The notes under the pieces: generated by a model
Databases searched by the model: none
What the model saw: only the letters and a program-made list of their open reading frames with translations
What the model was told of the DNA's origin: nothing
Part shown: in pieces, positions 44,593 through 56,760 of the stretch
Layout of the letters: each line of letters begins with the position of its first letter
Numbering within the stretch: the first letter of the stretch is position 1
DNA from: Atriophallophorus winterbourni
Taxonomy: Eukaryota; Platyhelminthes; Trematoda; Plagiorchiida; Microphallidae
Length of the DNA: 64,000 nt
Direction: 5' to 3'
NCBI GenBank assembly: GCA_013407085.1
Contig: JACCGJ010000697.1
Coordinates: 36,362-100,361, forward strand
Position numbers and translations under genes: made by a program

Positions 44593-45663
44593 TTGATAAA
44601 AAGCTGCATATGCCGAGTCGCACTTTCCACTTTCGGTCCGAAGAAAGCTCGAACGAGCGACTGGTTCGAAGCAAACGCTTCTGATATGACTGCTGTGCTG
44701 GATGAGAAACGCTCAGCATTCTTGAGGTTCAAAGGTATGCCAACAGATGAAAACTTACGTCTTCTAAGAGCAGCTAGAAATAAGGTCCAAAAGACTGCAA
44801 GGCGATGTGCAAACGACTATTGGACTGAAGTTAGCCTCAATATCCAAAAAGCTGCGGATACCGGAAATTTTCACGGTATGTATGATGGGATCAAGAGAGC
44901 CATTGGCCCAAACAAACTTAAAACGGCTCCCATTAAGTCTTTATCTGGTAAGCGGATTGTCGACAAATCTAAACAGATGGAAAGATGGGTAGAGCACTTC
45001 TCATCTCTCTACGTTAGGGACAGCACGGTTCTACCGCATGCACTTGAAAATGTCGAGCGGTTGCCGACCATTGAATATCTAGATACCCCTCATACTCTTG
45101 ATGACCTCAATAAGGCAATCGACCGCTTAGCGAATGGGAAGGCCCCTGGCGACGACGGAATTCCACCTGAGCTCATCAAATGCGGTAGAGCAGCATTATT
45201 ACAACCTATTCACAATTTGCTTCTTCAGTGCCCGCAGGAGGGGGGTGTCCCACAAGAGATGCGAGACACAAAGATCATCACGCTATTTAAGAATAAGGGT
45301 GACAGAGGCGACTGCAACAATTACAGAGGAATCTCCCTTCTGAATGTTGTAGGCAAATTGTTTGCTAAAATCTTACAGATCCGGCTGCAGGTTTTATCTG
45401 ATAGAATTTACTCCGAATCTCAATGTGGCTTCCGCAAGGGAAGATCAACCGTTGACACGATCTTCTCCATGAGACAACTTCAAGAAAAGTGTCGGGAACA
45501 GCGTATGCCATTATACGCTGTTTTTATTGATTTAACTAAGGCATTCGACTACGTCAGCAGGGAGGGTCTCTTCAAAAATGCTCGATCTGATAGGCTGACC
45601 CCCAAGGCTGCTGAGACTCGTTATTTCGTTCCACTCAGGCATGAAAGGCTCAGTCCATTTTAA
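44593..45663 (+). pseudogene. LINE-A5 RT, first half (356 aa)
   Basis: Open frame with WTEVSLNIQKAADTGNFHGM, LANGKAPGDDGIPPELIKCG, NKGDRGDCNNYRGISLLNVV, SQCGFRKGRSTVDTIF and FIDLTKAFDYVSREG (first catalytic Asp). The frame is lost at about 45575, where A1 has one A fewer, and it runs out in a short out-of-frame end. The second half continues from 45641 in another frame. Confidence 0.8.
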
Positions 45664-46555
45664 CGGTTGCAGTTCAGAAGCATTTGAAATTCGCCGAGGC
45701 GTCAAACAAGGGTGTGTTCTTGGTCCCACGCTGTTCGGCATTTTCTTTGCTCTGCTTCTGAAACACGCTTTTAGGACGAGAACAGAAGGCATTTACATAC
45801 GCACGCGAAGTGATGGTAAGCTTTTCAACCTAAACCGGTTGAGATCACAAACCAAAGTACGGGGTGTGATAATCCGTGACCTGTTGCTTGCCGACGATGC
45901 AGGCTTTATTGCTCAGTCCCGAGAGAACCTACAGTCGCTAATGGACTGTTTTTCGTCGGCATGCAGAGACTTTGGGTTAACAATCAGCATGAGCAAGACC
46001 AAAGTCCTTGGTCAAGGGACTGCATCGCCACCAATCATCACTGTTGGAAACTGTCAGCTCGAACCAGTACATCATTTCACATATCTTGGTTCAACCATTG
46101 CGGATAACCTCTCGCTAGACACGGAGATTGATAAGCGGATTGGCAGAGCAGCTGTCATTTTGTCCCGATTGAACTCTCGTGTTTGGGGTAACCGCAAGCT
46201 GACTGTAAAGACAAAGATGATGGTATACAGCGCGTGCGTACTAAATGCTTTACTATACGGCAGTGAAACCTGGGCCACCCACGCAAGACATGAACGGAAG
46301 CTGAATGCTTTCCATCTACGAAGCATCCGTCGTATCTTGAACATAACGTGGATGGACAGAGTGACTAACGCTGAAGTGCTTTCAAAAGCTGGTCTACAGA
46401 GCATGTTCACCCTATTACGTCAGCGCCGCCTGCGGTGGCTTGGTCATGTCTATAGAATGGAAAATGGTCGTATTCCGAAAGATCTACTCTACGGTGAGTT
46501 GCAATTAGGAAGTCAACCATTGGGCAGACCGCACTTGCGGTACAAAGATGTTTGA
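45641..46555 (+). pseudogene. LINE-A5 RT second half and C-terminal domain (304 aa)
   Basis: Begins at MKGSVHFNG, followed by RRGVKQGCVLGPTLFGIFF, LLLADDAGFIAQ (catalytic pair, with L for the usual F or Y), SMSKTKVLGQG, LNALLYGSETWATHARHERK and RRLRWLGHVYRMENGRIPKD. It stops at GATGTTTGA (46550), which is TGCAAA in copy A2, so the last ~60 residues are lost. Confidence 0.8.
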
Positions 46556-46883
46556 AAAGAGATATGAAAGCCTCTTGACATTGACCCCGCAAGCTGGGAA
46601 GAACTTGCTCTTGACCGCTCACTTTGGAGGCATTGTGTAAAGCGTCGACTGCAAGCCGGGGAGGAGCAAATGCAGCTCCTGGCTGCTGAACGCAGATCAC
46701 GCCGCCGGCGTGCAACTGATGCAATACAACAGAGTTCTGACTATCGTTGCCAACGCTGTGGGTGAGATTGTTCCTCCCGAATCGGACTGTTTAGTCATTC
46801 CCAAAGCTGTAAAACATGAAATTCATGTGATGTGATGTACATCCATGGTCGACATCGACCGAAGGAGGCCAACAACAACAATC

Positions 46884-49800
46884 TCTCGCATCCCTGGCCG
46901 TCTCTGGACACGCTTTCGGTGTTCTTCGATTCTAGTATGAATTTCCCTGGAAGTCTGTCTTGTGTAGACACCCGAACAATCCTTACAGTTGATTCTGTAG
47001 ATGTTGTTCGTAACTCTAGATAAAAGTGTTTTATCTTTGAGGTGCATCGGAACCGAACGGATAGTTTTCCTTTTCTTATAAGTTACGCGTATGGCCGCTA
47101 AGCTTAAGATTCTGCTTATCGCTCCAGATGTGCCTTTTACATACGGTATGCAAACTGTATCTCGCCAATTTTTCTCCGATTTTTCTGATGGGTATTTTAC
47201 CTTCATCAATTGGCGTTTTACAAAACTGTTTGGATATCCTTGGTCTCGCTAACTCGTGCGCAGGTGATCAGATACCATCGACGATTGGTCTTACGGGAAT
47301 GCCTTCTTTATGTATTTTAGGTAGGCTGTAAAATCTAGGAGTTAAAGTAGACTTGGGATACAGGTTATACTACAATTCCTTTCCCAAACTCTCCTTAACG
47401 CTACGTACGTACATAGAGACTACCATTTTGGCAATTATTCATTACATTTTTCATTTTGCTATTATCTATCCGTTCATAATGGCCCTCGGATGAGTGTACC
47501 CCAAACCTGTCTAAATAATCGCTTTTGTTCAAAATTACCGTTACATTACTTTTGCCGCCTAAGTAATCACTATATTTGTATCTTGCTTCAGCGTAAGAAG
47601 TGTTTGTCTTTCATGTGAATCAAGGTTTGCATCGCCTTGTTCCTGGTTTGTAATGACACCAGTGATACAGTTTAATACCGTATCTGCGTGTTCGCTGGGA
47701 AGTCCATTTAATGTTCCCTCAATCCAGCGGATAAGATCATCAGCCTTCATAAAGCTCTTACTTATGCAGAAACTCAAGCCCTTCTCCAACAATGTTTGCT
47801 CAGCTTGCGAAAGTTAGCGATTAGATAAATTCATAACACTAGAATGCAGGCTACTAGATAATGACTTATTACATTTATCCGATGAACGTTCCTTATACAA
47901 ATCTAATAACTTGTTGAACTTACGGTTTTGTCTTTCTCCCATTGGCTCCGTTTGCGTGACTAAGACCTCGGCGTGTTTTCCACAAAATCTGTAGAAGTCC
48001 GCTTCGGATAATTCGACTCTCAGTTTCGACATCGTTCTCAAGGCTTTCGATTGTATCCTAAATCTACTCAAACGGATATTTGGGAAATTTTCGCCCAAGA
48101 TATTCCAAAGGATTGTGAATACATAACTGAGAACAGAGATAGAATACGATGTGCAGTCATGGTCTCCATGGCTCAAGAAGGATGTTGAACTTATGCAGCG
48201 AATCTATCACCGCTCAACAAAACTAGTTTTCAGCATCCGAGACAAGCCTTATAAAGAAAGGATAGTTCAACTGAATCTGTTCGACTTTCCCTATCGACGA
48301 ATCAGAGGAGACCTTATCTTACTTTACAAAAAATTTCACAACCCAAGCCATCCCTTACATGATTTAATCACGCGAAACGATACGAGAAAGTATCGGACCC
48401 ATGAATATGTGCTGGTGGTACCCCATTTCCGCATGACCTGTAGAAGCTATTTTTATTCTGTCCTTGTCTGTTTTACTTGGAACAGTTTACCGTCTACCGT
48501 TGCGCACTCCACCAGCTTGCATGAAATTAAAACGAAATTAGACGAATTTTTATTGAACTATTCGTTCCCCCAACACTTATATACTGCTTAATCTAATTCC
48601 TTATCTTGTTTATTCACATTCATTTCAACTTTTACCATCCTATGGTTGTTGTTAAGCTTGTTACTTTTTAGACCATTAAAATCCTGGAGCCTTGAACCTT
48701 GAATGCAATGTGGTTCTGTTTGTCAGTGATATTAAAATTTGGACGCGGATAGAATTTACTGCGGACTGTTCACAGCAGCAAACTTATTTAAATACTCTGG
48801 TTAGCGTGAAATAAGTTACCATTCAATTTTCAAAAATGAAAGATGCTGCAAATTGATAAGCCACTTCAGTACACATATCACTTTGGACAGACAATTTTTA
48901 AATGGTCAGAATTGAACAAGGATCTTGGAATGCGACAGCTTTGGGAAAAGCATGCTGTGGGATCATCTACAAGTGTGCTTCCGGGTTTCTGGGTATATTG
49001 CGATGGATCATCAGAATCCTCTCGCCTGAAAATTTGCACACAACCATGACAACAATGCAGCATGCATCGCAAGCTTGAACTCCCTGTCTCAAAAAGGATA
49101 CACAATTGTTTGATAGAACTTACCATCGTATAACTAAACTCGTAAGTGGTTTCCAGAAACTAACGTACGAGGAACGAATTTAAAAGTTGAGGCTCCGCGG
49201 GATAGTCAAATTTCAAGTCAGTGTTTGTGTTACGTGATTTACCTATATATGCGTCTTGTCTTGTGCGTAATAAACGAAATTGACCAATTGACTATCTCTA
49301 GTGTTGTGGGACTCGTGGGTGAACGCGATTAGTGTTGGACAGGTTGACCTCAGGGATGGATCGGGACGCAATCATCAAGTGGCTGTGAAACGCGGGGTGA
49401 CGTGGTTAATGTTGAATCGAGTGACCTGAATCCTGTTCATACAACGTAGTCTTTAGAGCAAGGAACGCGATTCGGCCTCAACTGGCCTGACCTAACCACA
49501 TCCGGATTGCCCCCTTTCACCGGTGCTGTGGCCAAGCAAAGAACCTGGGGTGAAGGAAAATCGAACGTGTCCCGGCAAAACAAAGAATCTGTCTTGGTTA
49601 ATCCTGTTTATCTAGCTTGAACAGAAAATATGTGAATGGACGTGAACCAGCAGTCTATCATCCCTGACCAGTCGTGTTCAGCCTGATGATGCAAAATGCA
49701 TTAGGGATGAGTGCTAATCACGAGCTTTGGGATGATGGGCCAAAAACCACCCTCCGACACAACGCGAGAGCAAGAAGCGCTGAAGCGACCGACAACGACA

Positions 49801-50682
49801 ATTGCGAACCCGTAATCATTCGGGTTTCAGTAGGATTACATGAGAACGGCTTAAACGACATTATTCTAGGAAATATGTGTAGATAGACAACGTCAACCTG
49901 TTATCAAACGATATACAATTTGCTAAAACCGGTCAATCAAGCCCTGCATGTCGAAGGGAGAATTTGATCGGCTTGCATGAAATCGATTGAGAAATCAGGT
50001 CAAAGTGAGAACCGGGACAGACATGTATGAGGTCAGTTTTGTGATTACGTGATTTGCCTATATAAGATAAGCGTGTTTGTGTTTCGTCTGTGGATCGCTG
50101 GCGGCGAATTGGCTAATTCTGGATCGAGTAACCCGAAACTCCTGCAGACAACGTAATATACTTTAGAACAGGGAAGGCGATTTGCCTTCGATCGACCTGA
50201 TGTATTCACTTTCGGCTCTCACCCTTTACAATAGTCCTATGGGAATGCCCTCGTTTTGTATGTTAGGCAGGCCATGATATCTAGAAGTTATAGTAGATTT
50301 GGGATACATGTCATACCACAAACTCATTTTCTAACCTATCATTAACGCTACGCATTTATCTTTTTCATTTGCTCTTATCTATCTGGCAGTGTATAATGAT
50401 AGGAACGGTGCACATATTATTACTCGTTAACTTGATATTGATAGCTAAATATTTACGCTGTTTATATTGGAAATATTATTATTTTTGTATTAAAATGTGC
50501 GAAAATGTATCATATTTCATCAATACTAGGTAGGTCAGACATTTTGAAATCCTGTGAATCATGTTACGTTTTAGGTAAACTTAACAATTCATCGCACGAG
50601 ATTTCTGGTGGCCATTTCAAAGGAGTTGCAATATTTTGCTTGTGAACACCATTATTTGTCCCGGGCATCGTTCAAGCACATG
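46884..50682. repeat. Second copy of the composite block (PLE, CR1-like, LTR-like)
   Basis: Base for base the same as 2958-6755, with about two differences: one G insertion near 47429 (TTTTGGCAAT versus TTTTGCAAT at 3503) and C to A near 48331 (AAAAAATTT versus AAAACATTT at 4402). Contents in order: PLE P2 on the minus strand (46884-48142), CR1-like B1' (48144-48712), CR1-like B7' (48822-49207), LTR-like repeats (49208-50217) and a PLE fragment on the minus strand (50222-50408). Confidence 0.9.
46886..48127 (-). pseudogene. PLE P2 (duplicate of P1)
   Basis: Same domain order and same lesions as P1: internal stop between SVMNLSNR and LSQAEQ (about 47814), RT mostly deleted, and VYTRQ in place of the YIG Gly. 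Because the lesions are shared, this copy arose by duplication of DNA, not by a new transposition. Confidence 0.85.
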
Positions 50683-50746
50683 TTGTTGTTGTTGGCCTCC
50701 TTCGGTCGATGTCGACCATGGATGTACATCACAAACGCGTGAAATT

Positions 50747-51229
50747 TCATGTTTTGGCAGCTTTTTGAGTGACTAAACAGTCCGATTCGGAGGAACAATC
50801 TCTCCCGCAGCGCTGGCAACGATAGTCAGAACTCGGTTGTATTGCGTTAGTTGCACGTCGGCGGCGTGATCTGCGTTCAGCTGCCAAGAGCTGTATCTGC
50901 TCCTCCCCAGCATGCAGACGACGCTTTACACATAGCCTCCAATGTGAGCGGTCGAGAGCAAGTTCTTCCCAACTCGCCGGGTCAATGCCACGAGCTTTCA
51001 TATCTCTTTTACAAACGTCTTTGTACCGCAAGTGCGGTCTGCCCAATGGTCGACTTCCTAGTTGCAACTCACCATAGAGTAGATCTTTCGGAATACGACC
51101 ATTTTCCATTCTATAGACATGACCAAGCCAGCGCAGGCGGCGCTGTCGCAATAGAGTGAACATGCTCTGTATACCAGCTTTTGAAAGCACTTCAGCATTA
51201 GTCACTCTGTCCATCCACGATATGTTCAA
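50747..51229 (-). pseudogene. LINE-A6 C-terminal domain (160 aa)
   Basis: ISWMDRVTNAEVLSKAGIQS, RRLRWLGHVYRMENGRIPKD, GRPHLRYKDVCKRDMKARGI and WEELALDRSHWRLCVKRRL, then basic RRSRRRRATNA and a Cys pair (YRCQRCGRDC) followed by a late His-less end (CLVTQKAAKT; A1 has SH in the same place). The cysteine motif near the end looks like a C2H2-type finger, CQRCGRDC...L..H in intact relatives. Confidence 0.75.
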
Positions 51230-51785
51230 GATACGACGGATGCTTCGTAGATGGAAAGCTTCCGTTCGTGTCTTGCGTGGGTGGCCCAGGTTTCACTGCC
51301 GTATAGTAAAGCATTTAGTACGCACGCGCTGTATACCATCATCTTTGTCTTTACAATCAGCTTGCGGTTACCCCAAACACGAGAGTTCAAATCGGGACAA
51401 AATGACGCTGCTCTGCCAATCATCCGCTATTGATCTCCAATGTTAGCGAGAGTTAGCCGCAATGGTTGAACCAAGAGATTGAAATGAGTACTGGTGTTCG
51501 AGCTGACAGTTTCCAACAGTGATGATTGGTGGCGATACAGTCCCTTGACCAAGGACTTTGGTCTTGCTCATGCTGATTGTTAGACCAAAGTCTTTGCATG
51601 CCGACGAAAAACAGTCCATAAGCGACTGTAGGTTCTCTTGGGAGTGAGCAATAAAGGCTGCGTCGTCGGCAAACAACAGGTCACGGATTATCACATCCCG
51701 TACTTTGGTTTGTGCTCTCAACCGGTTCAGGTTGAAAAGCTTGCCATCACTTCGTGTGCGTATGTAAATGCCTTCTGTTCTCGTC

Positions 51786-52751
51786 TTAAAAGCGTGCTTC
51801 AGAAGCAGCAAAGAAAATGCCGAACAGCGTGGGAGCAAGAACACACCCTTGTTTGACGCCTCGGCGAATTTCAAATGCTTCTGAACTGCGACCGTTAAAA
51901 TGGACTGAGCCTTTCATGCCTGAGTGGAACGAAATAACGAGTCTCAGCAGCCTTGGGGGGCAGCCTATCAGATCGAGCATTTTGAAGAGACCCTCCCTGC
52001 TGACGTAGTCGAATGCTTTAGTTAAATCAATAAAAACTGCGTATAATGGCATACGCTGTTTCCGACACTTTTCTTGAAGTTGTCTCAGAGAGAAGATCAT
52101 GTCAACGGTTGATCTTCTCTTGCGGAAGCCACATTGAGATTCGGAGTAAATTCTATCAGCTAAAACTTGCAGCCGGATCTGTAAGACTTTAGCAAACAAT
52201 TTGCCTACAACATTCAGAAGGGAGATTCCTCTGTAATTGTTGCAATCGCTTCTGTCACCCTCATTCTTAAATAGCGTGATGATCTTTATGTCTCGCATCT
52301 CTTGTGGGACACTACCCTCTTGCCAGCACTGAAGAAGCAAATGGTGAAGAGGCTGTAATAATGCTGCTCTACCGCATTTGATGAGCTCCGGTGGAATTCC
52401 GTCGTCACCAGGGGCCTTCCCATTCGCTAAGCGGTCGATTGCTCTATTTAGCTCATTAAGAGTAGGAGGGGTATCTAGATATTCGATGGTCGGCAACCGT
52501 TCGACATTTTCAAGTGCATGCGGTAGAACCGTACTGTCCCTAGAGTAGAGGGAGGAGAAGTGCTCTACCCATCTTTCCATCTGTTGAGTTTTGTCGACAA
52601 TCGGCTTACCAGATAAAGACTTAATGGGAGCCGTTTTAAGTTTGTTTGGGCCAATGGCTCTCTTGATCCCATCATACATACCGTGAAAATTGCCGGTATC
52701 CGCAGCTTTTTTGGATATTGAGGCTAACTTCAGTCCAATAGTCGTTTGCAC
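51786..52751 (-). pseudogene. LINE-A6 reverse transcriptase, fingers and palm (321 aa)
   Basis: Unbroken through LANGKAPGDDGIPPELIKCG, NNYRGISLLNVVGKLFAKVL, SQCGFRKRRSTVDMIFSLRQ, FIDLTKAFDYVSREGLFKML, LDLIGCPPRLLRLVISFHSG and RRGVKQGCVLAPTLFGIFF. The frame changes at about 51800 and the LLFADDAAFIAHSQ catalytic motif is in the next piece (51874-51443). Unlike A1/A5 it has no break at GCPPRLL. Confidence 0.85.
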
Positions 52752-53338
52752 AACGCCTTGCAGTCTGTTGGACCTTATTTCTAGCTGCTCTTAGAAGACG
52801 TAAGTTTTCATCTGTTGGCATACCTTTGAACCTCAAGAATGCTGAGCGTTTTCATCCAGCACAGCAGTCATCTCAGAAGCGTTTGCTTCGAACCAGTCGC
52901 TCGTTCGAGCTTTCTTCGGACCGAAAGTGGAAAGTGCGACTCGGCATATGCAGCTTTTTATCAATTCCCAGTTTTCTGAAGCAGATTCAAGTGGGGTTGT
53001 CTTGTTGAACTCGTCCGTGAAGGCTTTTGCGAATCTCGCATTTAGATTAGGTTCGCACATGCGAGTGACGTCTATCCTAGGCTTAGCAGACAATTTGGTG
53101 CGGTGAAATCTCGTGTGGGGGAGCTTCAGTTTTGCACAGACCAGTGAATGATCAGTGTCGCAGTCTGCGCTTTGATATGATCTGGTGAGGAGCACGCTTC
53201 CTATATTAGTACGCTTAACAAGAATAAGATCAAGCTGATGCCAATGCTTAGAGCGAGGATGCTTCCAAGAGACTTTATGCTGTGGTTTTGTTTGAAAGAA
53301 AGTGTTACTGACACAAAGATTGAACTGTGTGCACAATT

Positions 53339-53977
53339 CTAAAAGGCGTTGCCCATTTTCATTGGTTTACCTACACCGAACCTTCCGAGACAGTTTTGCC
53401 AAGACTCGTAATCTGCACCAACTCTGGCATTGAAATCACCCAATACCACTACACAGTTTTTCTGTGGCACGTTTTTCAGGACGGCTGTGAGGTTATGATA
53501 AAAAGCGTCTTTTTCAGCAGGCGTCGCAGAGAGCGTCGGTGCATAAACGTTGACCAACGTAATGGTACCAGTAATGCACCTCAGATTTAGAGTCCAAATC
53601 CGTTCGCTCCCGCTGCTGCTCGGTTCTGTTGCGTTTAATATGTCGTTTCGCACGGCAAACCCAACTCCATGCAGTCGAGGCTCATCGGAACCTCTTCCTT
53701 TCCAAAAGAATGTGTAATCACTTTCTGTTAGCTTACCAGTGTCTGGTAAGCGCGTCTCTTGTAGGGCAGCCACGTCGACATTCAGCCTCTTCAGCTCGTT
53801 GTTAATCACGGCGGACTTTCTAACGCCTCTGATATTCGAGACGTCGTCATGAAATCCTGGAAGCATGGACCGGACGTTCCAGGTTCCAAGTTTCAGAACT
53901 GACATTTGTTGTTTGGTATTTCGATTCGCTGGTGCGGAAAAATACAGTCTGCTTGTCGGTTGATTCCTAATCCCCAT
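53339..53977 (-). pseudogene. LINE-A6 endonuclease (212 aa)
   Basis: Carries the full set of endonuclease motifs up to the frame break: LKLGTWNVRSM (Asn), VAALQETRLPD (catalytic Glu), YTFFWKGRGSDEPRLHGVGF, VNVYAPTLSATPAEKDAF, and CVVVLGDFNARVGADYESW (catalytic Asp and Asn). This is the region missing in A1, A4 and A5. After a frame change at about 53338 the SDH-type end is in the next piece (TDHSLVCAKLKL). Confidence 0.85.
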
Positions 53978-54735
53978 GCACCCAATGAGGATAGCAGACC
54001 GTGGCGAGACGGCACCTTTTTGACTGGGGGCTGCCCAGCTTAAGGCGGGCGGTTGTCGTCCAATGAGACCTGGAAGTCTCTCCCACCGTCGGAAGCAGCC
54101 CCAGGCGCTTAGCTCTACGCCAGTCGAGCCATAGCTTTTAACCGGTATCAGCTGCTTCCCGTGTTATTTTCCGTAGAAGCGGAATGGAGTGTCCTCTCCA
54201 TTGGTGCGTTGTGATATACGCCAGAGCAGTTCAATATGGAGAACTAGCTGTTGCTCATGCAGCAAGTGCTCCCTCTCCACGGCACCACTAGAACCAAAGG
54301 AACAGCTAGGCTGATACGTTTGGACAACGATGCCGTCGCAGGAGCTGGCAGGACGAAGTTGAATAAACTTCGGACTGCCTAATGGGACTCCGGCTCCGGA
54401 TTTTTTCTCGAGGTTGACTCCTGAAGCCTTTTCCATGTATGGATGTAGCCACAAGGCAGTGGAGGTTTGAAATAAGGGTTTTCCTTCCCCTAGGTGGGCA
54501 GCCTTCATGGACTAACGAGCTCCACCTGCACGAAGCAAGCTGGTTTTGAGGCGCCAGTCAGCCGCCTTCGCCCTTTCTCCTGTCAGTAGAAGCAGTTCCG
54601 CCGGGTCACACAGGACCACGCGTGCAGGCCAGGAGCTGGAGTTGGTTGTCAGAGGCTATATGAGACGCAGGCCATTGGAGCATTTTTGGAATTGGGAGCT
54701 TATCCCCAAAACCGCCACGGCCGTGACAACCTTGG

Positions 54736-55541
54736 AACCGATTTGACTGTACTGGAAGACAATACAACGATATCATCGAACGTGGCTGCTGTTATCGGAA
54801 CTGGTTTTGTCACGTAAATGGACCAGGCCAGATAAATTTGTTGTGGTAAGGCATGGAAAACGTCTAGCTTGTAACAAATCAGTCTGAAAAAGGCTTGTGA
54901 ATTTTGTCACATGAGTGAGGCATGGAGAACATCTTGTGCATTGTGTATTTCATCCTCAAACAGCGACATCTCGCGCCAATAAGACAAATCTACTCTGCAA
55001 AATATTATTAGTGTATCATGAGTTCGAAACACAAATGGCTCCTCAGGTACACAACGGAACACTTCACTCCAATCATATGGATTGTCATAGCTACCATCTG
55101 TCGCCTTCATTTCGGCTTATTCAGTGTCATGTGAACCAGGTTTACTATCAATTCGGGCTGAATAGGTGTCAGTTGAGCCAGGCTTGCTCTCCATCGTATC
55201 TGAATTAGTGTCGGAAAATTCAATAACAGAATCTGACTGAGCTAATTAACTGTCAGGTAGCTCAGCTTCCTGAGCACAACCGACAACACAAACTTGAACA
55301 TCCTTCAATTTTACAACAACAGAAACCATTTATTGACAATCAACGAGGCTAACAGGCTTTGCTATTAAATCTTTTAGGCAACATCTGCACAACTGACCAA
55401 ATCGACTCCAATCAATACGAGCTCGACGTGCACAAAGTCTGTGAGTTGCTGAAACTTAATTTCTAATCCATCGCAGTATATAGTGTTCTTCAGATCAGCC
55501 CATTGTTGCTGTAACGCACCCGGTAAAATATGCACTATATA
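54736..55541. other. No recognised feature
   Basis: Non-coding, not related to the other repeats as far as I can see. Confidence 0.4.
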
Positions 55542-55937
55542 CTATAAAGTAGCACTGGCTTTCAAAATCGCCTGGCACTCCAATAGAGTGAGGGCAACTT
55601 GATATTTATTCATTAACAAGGCGAAATTCGCAAAGCCTTTTGATTGGCCCATCAATTTCCGGGCCTCTTCCAACAACTCATCGAAAACTGAGTTGGCTAC
55701 AACACAAGGTAGGCCCGATGGTTGTCTATGACTGCTGCCATAAGTTAGCTTAGAGATTGTGGCGTGACCAATCGTTAAATCTGTCTCCAATTCAAGTTCC
55801 CGTTTAAAAGGTGCACAGATAAAATCGAAACCATGTCTACTAAATGTTGGAGAGTCAAACCCTTCTGCGCCATCGCGATCATCTTTTAGGGACCGAACTG
55901 CACCACATACTAAACTTGCTGAACTTTCAGGCAGCAT
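55542..55937 (-). CDS. Unidentified ORF (131 aa)
   Basis: Open minus-strand frame starting MLPESSASLVCGAVRSLKDD, with FKRELELETDLTIGHATISK and FDELLEEARKLMGQSKGFAN. Composition is protein-like. It lies behind the minus-strand copy of the gypsy-type 3' region (56333-56710), so it could be part of an LTR element, but I see no zinc knuckle, protease or RT motif. Function unknown; host exon or transposon are both possible. Confidence 0.3.
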   Translation of the reverse strand: MLPESSASLVCGAVRSLKDDRDGAEGFDSPTFSRHGFDFICAPFKRELELETDLTIGHATISKLTYGSSHRQPSGLPCVVANSVFDELLEEARKLMGQSKGFANFALLMNKYQVALTLLECQAILKASATL

Positions 55938-56332
55938 TGATTTACAATAATGGAAGTATTAAAAGGCAAAATGAATGAAGGTCGCCGAGTTTTCAACAAA
56001 AATCTTGTGAAAGGGATGAAGCTTCAATGTTCCAATCTGTACAGATTCACTCTTATGATAGAACACGTTCGTTCACCGCTTTTACTTCTAAGCAATTCTG
56101 ACGACGAAGTTGAGCAGTGCGTCAACCAAGTTGAATACTGTTTTAATTGCAACGAAACAAAATGAGTATTTCCTCCAGATGAGACAAAAACTGTAACAGT
56201 TAACAGCCAATTTGTGATGCGAATCCAATTGAAACGATTCAAAATTGACCACAAATTGAATACTGTATTTTCTCCATTGTATAGGAACGTAACAGCAAAC
56301 AATTGAGCCAAATACTCCAGAATCAATTCAAA

Positions 56333-56760
56333 TCAAATCAAAGACGACCTGATATATAAAATGTGAACAATTGATTTACCTAAATTGCTGTCGAAAATGT
56401 CTACCAAATACATGACACAAAAAATTGGTTTCAAAATCCAAGCAAATGACAGGTGCCCAAAATAGCAACCAAATTCAACAACAATGAACAACAATGGTAG
56501 AAACAATGAATTAAAACAAACATTTGTCCAAAGGCCTGGAAAGAAAAGATTTACAATAACAGAATTAATCACAAAAAGAAAGGTTTGATATCAAAATACT
56601 ATAGGAAAAATAAACAAAACAAAATTCAAGTCACAAAAATCAGTATTGTATGCAGGTCGAAAGTAGGAAGGAAAAAGAAGAATTTCAAAACTGCATAACA
56701 CTTAACATGCCTCTTACAATTATCCCACTTTTTCCTCGGTAATCACTTCTGATTGCCAGT
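56333..56760 (-). mobile_element. Minus-strand copy of the gypsy-type 3' region
   Basis: The reverse complement resembles 59110-59500: AAATTCTTCTTTTTCCTTCC versus AAATTCTTCTTTTTCTTTTC, ACTGATTTTTGTGACTTGAA in both, and TTTTAATTCATTGTTT in both. The preceding coding end GIIVRGMLSVM parallels GVVRNMFSVM of the + strand element. So this is the 3' end of a second, opposite element of the same family, more than 60% similar by eye. Confidence 0.6.

Larger units (their letters stand above)
43426..46883 (+). mobile_element. LINE-A copy A5, 5'-truncated in the leader
   Basis: Nearly identical to A1 from 43922 on, and includes 500 bases of leader that A1 lacks only because the window begins there. Coding parts: endonuclease (43936-44571, with a stop at 44203), linker and RT first half (44593-45663, one unbroken 356-aa frame), RT second half and C-terminus (45641-46555, 304 aa). 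It has the same endonuclease deletion as A1 and an extra A in TTCAAAAATGC (about 45575). Confidence 0.9.
50683..54735 (-). mobile_element. LINE-A copy A6, near full length (about 4.05 kb)
   Basis: The most complete copy: leader 54735-53980, endonuclease 53977-53339, endonuclease C-terminus and linker 53336-52833, RT 52751-51786, RT with FADD 51874-51443, C-terminal domain 51423-50747 and 3' tail at 50683. Four or more frameshifts break the ORF. Its 3' tail begins exactly at the end of the duplicated block. A 115-aa frame in the leader (54508-54164) is partly conserved in A5 (43545-43790), but with a stop; it may be an ORF1 remnant or chance. Confidence 0.9.
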
